Source: Rhizobiales bacterium 64-17
GTDB lineage: Bacteria; Pseudomonadota; Alphaproteobacteria; Rhizobiales; Xanthobacteraceae
Assembly: GCA_001899285.1 (NCBI GenBank)
Contig: MKWA01000009.1
Coordinates: forward strand, 131,776-195,775
Length of the DNA: 64,000 bases
Reading direction: 5' to 3'
This document shows positions 60,570-64,000 of the stretch, piece by piece. The notes below the pieces were generated by a model that was not told the DNA's origin, ran no database searches, and was given only the letters and a program-made list of their open reading frames with translations. The position numbers were made by a program, and so were the translations under genes. Within the stretch, counting starts at the first letter, position 1, and each line of letters opens with the position of its first letter.

Positions 60570-61574
60570 ATGACCCAGACCAAAAGCCCGACCCGTTCAA
60601 TGACCGACTCATTCGACTCCATCGCCTCCGCCGTGCGCGCCCTGGAGGTCGAGACCGATGGCCTCAAGGCGCTGTCGGCGGCGCTGGGAAACGGGCTCGG
60701 CGGCGCGTTCTCCGCGGCGGTCGAGCGGATCCGCGAAGCGCCCGGCCGGCTGATCGTCACCGGCATGGGCAAGTCCGGCCATATCGGCCGCAAGATCGCG
60801 GCGACCCTCGCCTCGACCGGCACGCCGGCGTTCTTCATCCATGCCGGCGACGCCGGGCACGGCGATCTCGGCATGATCACCACGCAGGACGTGGTGCTGG
60901 CGCTGTCGTGGTCCGGCGAGACCACCGAACTGCAAAGCCTGATCGACTATACGCGGCGCTATCGCATCACCCTGATCGCGCTGACCGCTGGCGTCGGAAG
61001 CACGCTCGGCAAGGCCGCCGACATCACGCTGGCGCTGCCAGAAGCGCGCGAAGCCTGCCCGCACAACCTGGCGCCGACCACTTCCTCGCTGATGCAGCTC
61101 GCGCTCGGCGACGCGCTGGCGATCGCGCTGCTGGAGAGCCGCGGCTTCACCGCCATCGACTTTGGCGTGTTCCATCCGGCCGGCAAGCTAGGCGCGGCGC
61201 TGAAATTCGCCCGCGACCTGATGCACACGGGCGCGCGCATTCCGCTGGTGCCGCTCGGCACGCGCATGTCCGATGCCGTGGTGGAGATGACCGGCAAGGG
61301 CCTCGGCTGCGTCGGCATCGTCGATGCGCACGACATGCTCGCCGGTATCATCACCGACGGCGATTTGCGGCGGCATATGCGACCCGATCTGCTGTCAGTA
61401 AGCGTCGATGACGTGATGACGCGCCAGCCGAAGACCGTGCGCCCGGATCAGCTTGCCAGCGAGGCATTGGAAATTCTCAACTCGTCGAAGATCACCGCAC
61501 TGATCGTCGCCGAGGGCAAGCGCCCGGTCGGCATCCTGCATCTGCACGACCTGCTACGCGCCGGCGTGGCGTAA
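60570..61574 (+). CDS. kdsD: arabinose-5-phosphate isomerase (KdsD/KpsF type)
   Basis: A 334-residue isomerase with an SIS domain and two CBS domains. It interconverts ribulose 5-phosphate and arabinose 5-phosphate for KDO, used in LPS. SIS: VTGMGKSGHIGRKIAATLAS (about 60-79), LSWSGETTEL, LAPTTSSLMQLALGDALA; CBS: DVMTRQPKTVRPDQLASEAL and KRPVGILHLHDLL. ATG 60570 (MTQTKSPTRSMTDSF) or ATG 60600 could start it; 60543 is less likely. It converges with the nfeD-like gene. Confidence 0.9.
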   Translation: MTQTKSPTRSMTDSFDSIASAVRALEVETDGLKALSAALGNGLGGAFSAAVERIREAPGRLIVTGMGKSGHIGRKIAATLASTGTPAFFIHAGDAGHGDLGMITTQDVVLALSWSGETTELQSLIDYTRRYRITLIALTAGVGSTLGKAADITLALPEAREACPHNLAPTTSSLMQLALGDALAIALLESRGFTAIDFGVFHPAGKLGAALKFARDLMHTGARIPLVPLGTRMSDAVVEMTGKGLGCVGIVDAHDMLAGIITDGDLRRHMRPDLLSVSVDDVMTRQPKTVRPDQLASEALEILNSSKITALIVAEGKRPVGILHLHDLLRAGVA

Positions 61575-61576
61575 GG

Positions 61577-62023
61577 CTAGTTGTCCCGCGCGACCGTCAG
61601 TGTCGCGCCATCGGCGGCGGTGACGCGCACACGCGTGCCGGCCGGCATATCGGGACCGTGCACCTGCCACAGCGTGTCATCGACGCGCAGCCGTCCGGTG
61701 CCCTCGACGATCGGCTGATCCAGCACATAAGAATGTCCGACCAGCGCGTCGGCGCGACGGTTGAGAAACGGCTGGTCGCTGCGCGGCCCGACGGCGCGGC
61801 CGAACCGCCGCCACAGCGGGATCGACGCCACGCTCAGAAGCGCGAACACCACGAACTGCGCCTGCCACGACCAGTCGATCGTCAGCGAGACGATGCCGAC
61901 GACCAGCGCGGCGAGGCCGAGCCACATCATGAAGGCGCCGGGCGCCAGCACTTCCAGGATCAGCAGCGCAAGACCGGCGACGATCCAGCTCCAGCCACCG
62001 AGCGAAACGACCAGTGACGTCAT
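61577..62023 (-). CDS. NfeD family membrane protein
   Basis: A 148-residue protein with three or four hydrophobic segments (about 10-75: WSWIVAGLALLILEVLAPGA and AQFVVFALLSVASIPLW), followed by a C-terminal OB-fold-like domain (about 85-148, LRVDDTLWQVHG then TRVRVTAADGATL). NfeD partners with SPFH proteins in the membrane; here the band-7 gene is 9 bases upstream, in the same direction. It overlaps no neighbour and converges on kdsD. Confidence 0.88.
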   Translation of the reverse strand: MTSLVVSLGGWSWIVAGLALLILEVLAPGAFMMWLGLAALVVGIVSLTIDWSWQAQFVVFALLSVASIPLWRRFGRAVGPRSDQPFLNRRADALVGHSYVLDQPIVEGTGRLRVDDTLWQVHGPDMPAGTRVRVTAADGATLTVARDN

Positions 62024-62032
62024 GACCCGTCC

Positions 62033-63004
62033 TTATGCTTTCGGCACCGGCGGGACCGACGCGGAGCCGGGACGCGCCGCCGGCCGCGTGTCGCCGGAGA
62101 ACGCCGACTTCGAGAGATCGGCGATGCCGGCGAGCGCGCCGAGAATACCGGTCGTCTCCATCGGCACCATGACCAGTTTCTGGTTCGGTGAACCCGCGAT
62201 CTCGCCGAACGCCTTGAGGTATTTCTCTGCGATGAAATAGTTGAGTGCCTGCACGTCGCCCTGCGCCACCGCGGCGCTGACCATCTCGGTCGCCTTCGCC
62301 TCGGCCTGCGCCAGGCGCTCGCGGCCCTCGGCATCGCGGAACGCCGCCTCGCGACGTCCTTCGGCTTCCAGAATCTGCGCCTGCTTCTCGCCCTCGGCGC
62401 GCAGGATCGCCGCCTGCCGCTGGCCCTCGGCGGTGAGAATTTCCGCGCGCTTCTCGCGCTCGGCCTGCATCTGCTTGCTCATCGAGGCGACGAGATTCGC
62501 CGGCGGCACGATGTCCTTGATCTCGATGCGGTTGACCTTGACGCCCCACGGCGACACGGCCGCGTCGACTACGCGCAGCAGCCGTTCGTTGATCTCGTCG
62601 CGATGCGACAGCATCTGGTCGAGATCCATTGCGCCCATCACCGAGCGGATATTGGTCATGGTCAGCTTGATGATCGCCTGATCGAGATGCGCGACCTCGT
62701 AGCTCGCCTTGGCGGCGTCGAACACCTGATAGAAGGCGAGCCCGTCGACGGTGACGGTGGCGTTGTCCTTGGTGATGACCTCCTGCTGCGGCACGTCGAC
62801 CGCCTGCTCCATCACATTCACTTTGTGACCGATCCGGTCGAAGATCGGGATGATCAGGTTGAGGCCCGGCCCGAGCGAGCGCGTATATTTGCCGAAACGC
62901 TCGACGGTCCAGGAATAACCCTGCGGCACCGTCTTCACGCCGCTGACCACCAGCACGATCGCCAGCAGAACGATCGCGATTACGAACACATCGAATCCGG
63001 ACAT
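62033..63004 (-). CDS. SPFH/band 7 paraslipin-type protein (QmcA-like)
   Basis: A 323-residue membrane scaffold protein. One N-terminal anchor (VFVIAIVLLAIVLVVSGVKT) precedes the band 7 domain (VPQGYSWTVERFGKYTRSLG, NIRSVMGAMDLDQMLSHRDE). A coiled-coil rich in Ala/Glu (about 190-240) and a C-terminal Pro-rich tail follow. It oligomerises in membrane microdomains and is likely helped by NfeD. GGGCGA precedes ATG 63004. Confidence 0.9.
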   Translation of the reverse strand: MSGFDVFVIAIVLLAIVLVVSGVKTVPQGYSWTVERFGKYTRSLGPGLNLIIPIFDRIGHKVNVMEQAVDVPQQEVITKDNATVTVDGLAFYQVFDAAKASYEVAHLDQAIIKLTMTNIRSVMGAMDLDQMLSHRDEINERLLRVVDAAVSPWGVKVNRIEIKDIVPPANLVASMSKQMQAEREKRAEILTAEGQRQAAILRAEGEKQAQILEAEGRREAAFRDAEGRERLAQAEAKATEMVSAAVAQGDVQALNYFIAEKYLKAFGEIAGSPNQKLVMVPMETTGILGALAGIADLSKSAFSGDTRPAARPGSASVPPVPKA

Positions 63005-63091
63005 CTCGCCCTCGTCACTGGCTGAATTGCCAGACTCATTGTGATGGGTTGCGTCGGCGGCGGCAAGCAGACCACCGTTTTGATGTGACGC

Positions 63092-64000
63092 TTACAACCA
63101 GCCGCCCAATTCGCGGCGGACCACTCCGGCAATCACGCGCAGGCCGTCCTCGCTGTCATTGAGACACGGGATCGCGGCAAAGGCTTCGCCGCCTGCCGCG
63201 CGAAAGATGCCGGCATTTTCCATGGCGATTTCCTCGAGCGTTTCCAGACAATCGGCGGCGAAACCGGGCGTGACCACGGCGAGCCGCTTCACGCCCTTGC
63301 GCGCCAGCTGTTCCACCGTCTTGTCGGTATAGGGTTTGAGCCATTCCGCCGGCCCGAACCGCGACTGGAACGTCAGGCGCAACCGCTGCTCGTCAAGCCC
63401 GAGCCGCGCACGCAGCAGCCGCGTCGTCTCGGCGCACTGGCCGGCATAGGGATCGCCCTGGCGCACATACTCTTCCGGCATGCCGTGGAACGAGGCGAGG
63501 AACACCTCCGGCTGAAAGTCGAGCGTCGCCAGATGCCGCTCGATCGAGCGCGCCAGCGCGTCGATATAGACCGGATCGTCGTAATAGGCCGGCGCGACGC
63601 GCAGCGCCGGTTGCGCGCGCATCGCGGCGAGCGCGTCGAACGCCTTGTCGCACACCGTCGCCGTGGTCGCCGCCGCATATTGCGGATAGAGCGGCACCAG
63701 CAGGATGCGGTCGCAGCCGGCGCGTTGCAGCGCGTCGAGCTTCAAGGCGATCGACGGATTGCCGTAACGCATCGCCCAGTCGACCGTCAGCCTGTTATCG
63801 TCGAGGAGCGGCGCAAGCTTCTCCGCCTGCGCGCGGGTGATGGTCATCAACGGCGATTCATTGCGCGCGCGATTCCAGATTTTCTCGTAATCGCGGCCCT
63901 TGCGGCCGGGACGCACCGACAGCACGATCAGGTTGAGCACCAGCCACCATTTCAGCCGGTTCTCCTCGATCACGCGCCGGTCGGAAAGGAATTCCTTGAG
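63092..64000 (-). CDS. hemH: ferrochelatase, N-terminal part outside the window
   Basis: 302 residues present; the frame stays open to the window edge (LKEFLSDRR), so the true start is beyond 64000 and the GTG at 63973 is internal. Ferrochelatase inserts Fe2+ into protoporphyrin IX, the last heme step. Seen: LKWWLVLNLIVLSVRPGRKG near the start, ILLVPLYPQYAAATTAT, ASFHGMPEEYVRQGDPY with the catalytic His, and TFQSRFGPAEWLKPYTD. The C-terminal LEEIAMENAGIF is typical. No Fe-S Cys cluster is apparent. Confidence 0.93.
   Translation of the reverse strand, partial: LKEFLSDRRVIEENRLKWWLVLNLIVLSVRPGRKGRDYEKIWNRARNESPLMTITRAQAEKLAPLLDDNRLTVDWAMRYGNPSIALKLDALQRAGCDRILLVPLYPQYAAATTATVCDKAFDALAAMRAQPALRVAPAYYDDPVYIDALARSIERHLATLDFQPEVFLASFHGMPEEYVRQGDPYAGQCAETTRLLRARLGLDEQRLRLTFQSRFGPAEWLKPYTDKTVEQLARKGVKRLAVVTPGFAADCLETLEEIAMENAGIFRAAGGEAFAAIPCLNDSEDGLRVIAGVVRRELGGWL

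Noticed and set aside
63973-63975. GTG as start of hemH
   Set aside because: The frame remains open to the window edge with ferrochelatase-like sequence, so the gene is simply cut by the window.

Overview
The window is GC-rich alphaproteobacterial chromosome. The gene set points to Hyphomicrobiales (Rhizobiales), probably the Bradyrhizobium/Rhodopseudomonas/Afipia side: a FixL-FixJ-FixK cascade, CpdR, a ROSE-controlled Hsp20 under an RpoH-type promoter, a suhB/MmgR-like sRNA beside an inositol-phosphatase-family gene, a B12 riboswitch before a class Ia ribonucleotide reductase, and the short dispersed palindromes common in this group. The genus is inference; there is no rRNA or other species marker.

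Layout. 1-2 kb: 3' part of a SulP permease and a YqhA-family membrane protein. 2-3.5 kb: an array of small hairpins followed by an AT-richer orphan gene with a palindrome in its promoter. 3.6-3.8 kb: a short gene with an in-frame TGA that reads as a SelW-type (CxxU) selenoprotein. 3.8-9.2 kb: a diguanylate cyclase, two ABC-F ATPases (one EttA) and a trans-aconitate methyltransferase. 9.5-13.2 kb: nrdA-nrdB behind a cobalamin riboswitch. 13.4-24.2 kb: a hydroxyacid dehydrogenase, then a catabolic cluster (amidohydrolase, IclR regulator, cyclase, cupin, SDR, hydroxyacyl-CoA dehydrogenase) with a complete branched-chain-amino-acid-type ABC importer. 24.3-24.9 kb: two small proteins sharing an SFPASDPPS tail. 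25-30.3 kb: a surface-polysaccharide operon. 30.4-36.5 kb: an oxygen-response block (fixK, fixL, fixJ, two universal stress proteins, cytochrome c, small Cys-containing proteins, and a 40-residue membrane protein behind a perfect FNR/FixK box). 36.5-40.3 kb: a Bug-type solute-binding protein, an M20 peptidase and a divergent IclR regulator. 40.3-44.9 kb: tRNA-Val, cpdR, an N-formylglutamate amidohydrolase, a small RNA, hisN, an alpha/beta hydrolase and hsp20. 45-54 kb: two exported proline-rich proteins, a DoxX protein and gltB-gltD. 54-64 kb: cell envelope genes (SGNH/DUF459 protein, MltB-type transglycosylase, galU, outer membrane barrel, kdsD, NfeD plus SPFH protein) and the 3' part of hemH.

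Working together. The oxygen block looks like a sensor kinase-regulator pair whose FixJ output drives fixK through a FixJ-like site, with FixK then acting on nearby stress and respiration genes. The kinase carries Arg where the heme-ligating His of characterised FixL proteins lies, so its signal may not be O2 through heme. NrdAB is probably the B12-independent ribonucleotide reductase, expressed when cobalamin is scarce. Most stand-out observations are short or RNA-level elements: the recoded UGA gene with its SECIS-like hairpin, the riboswitch, the ROSE thermometer, the sRNA and the FNR-box microprotein.
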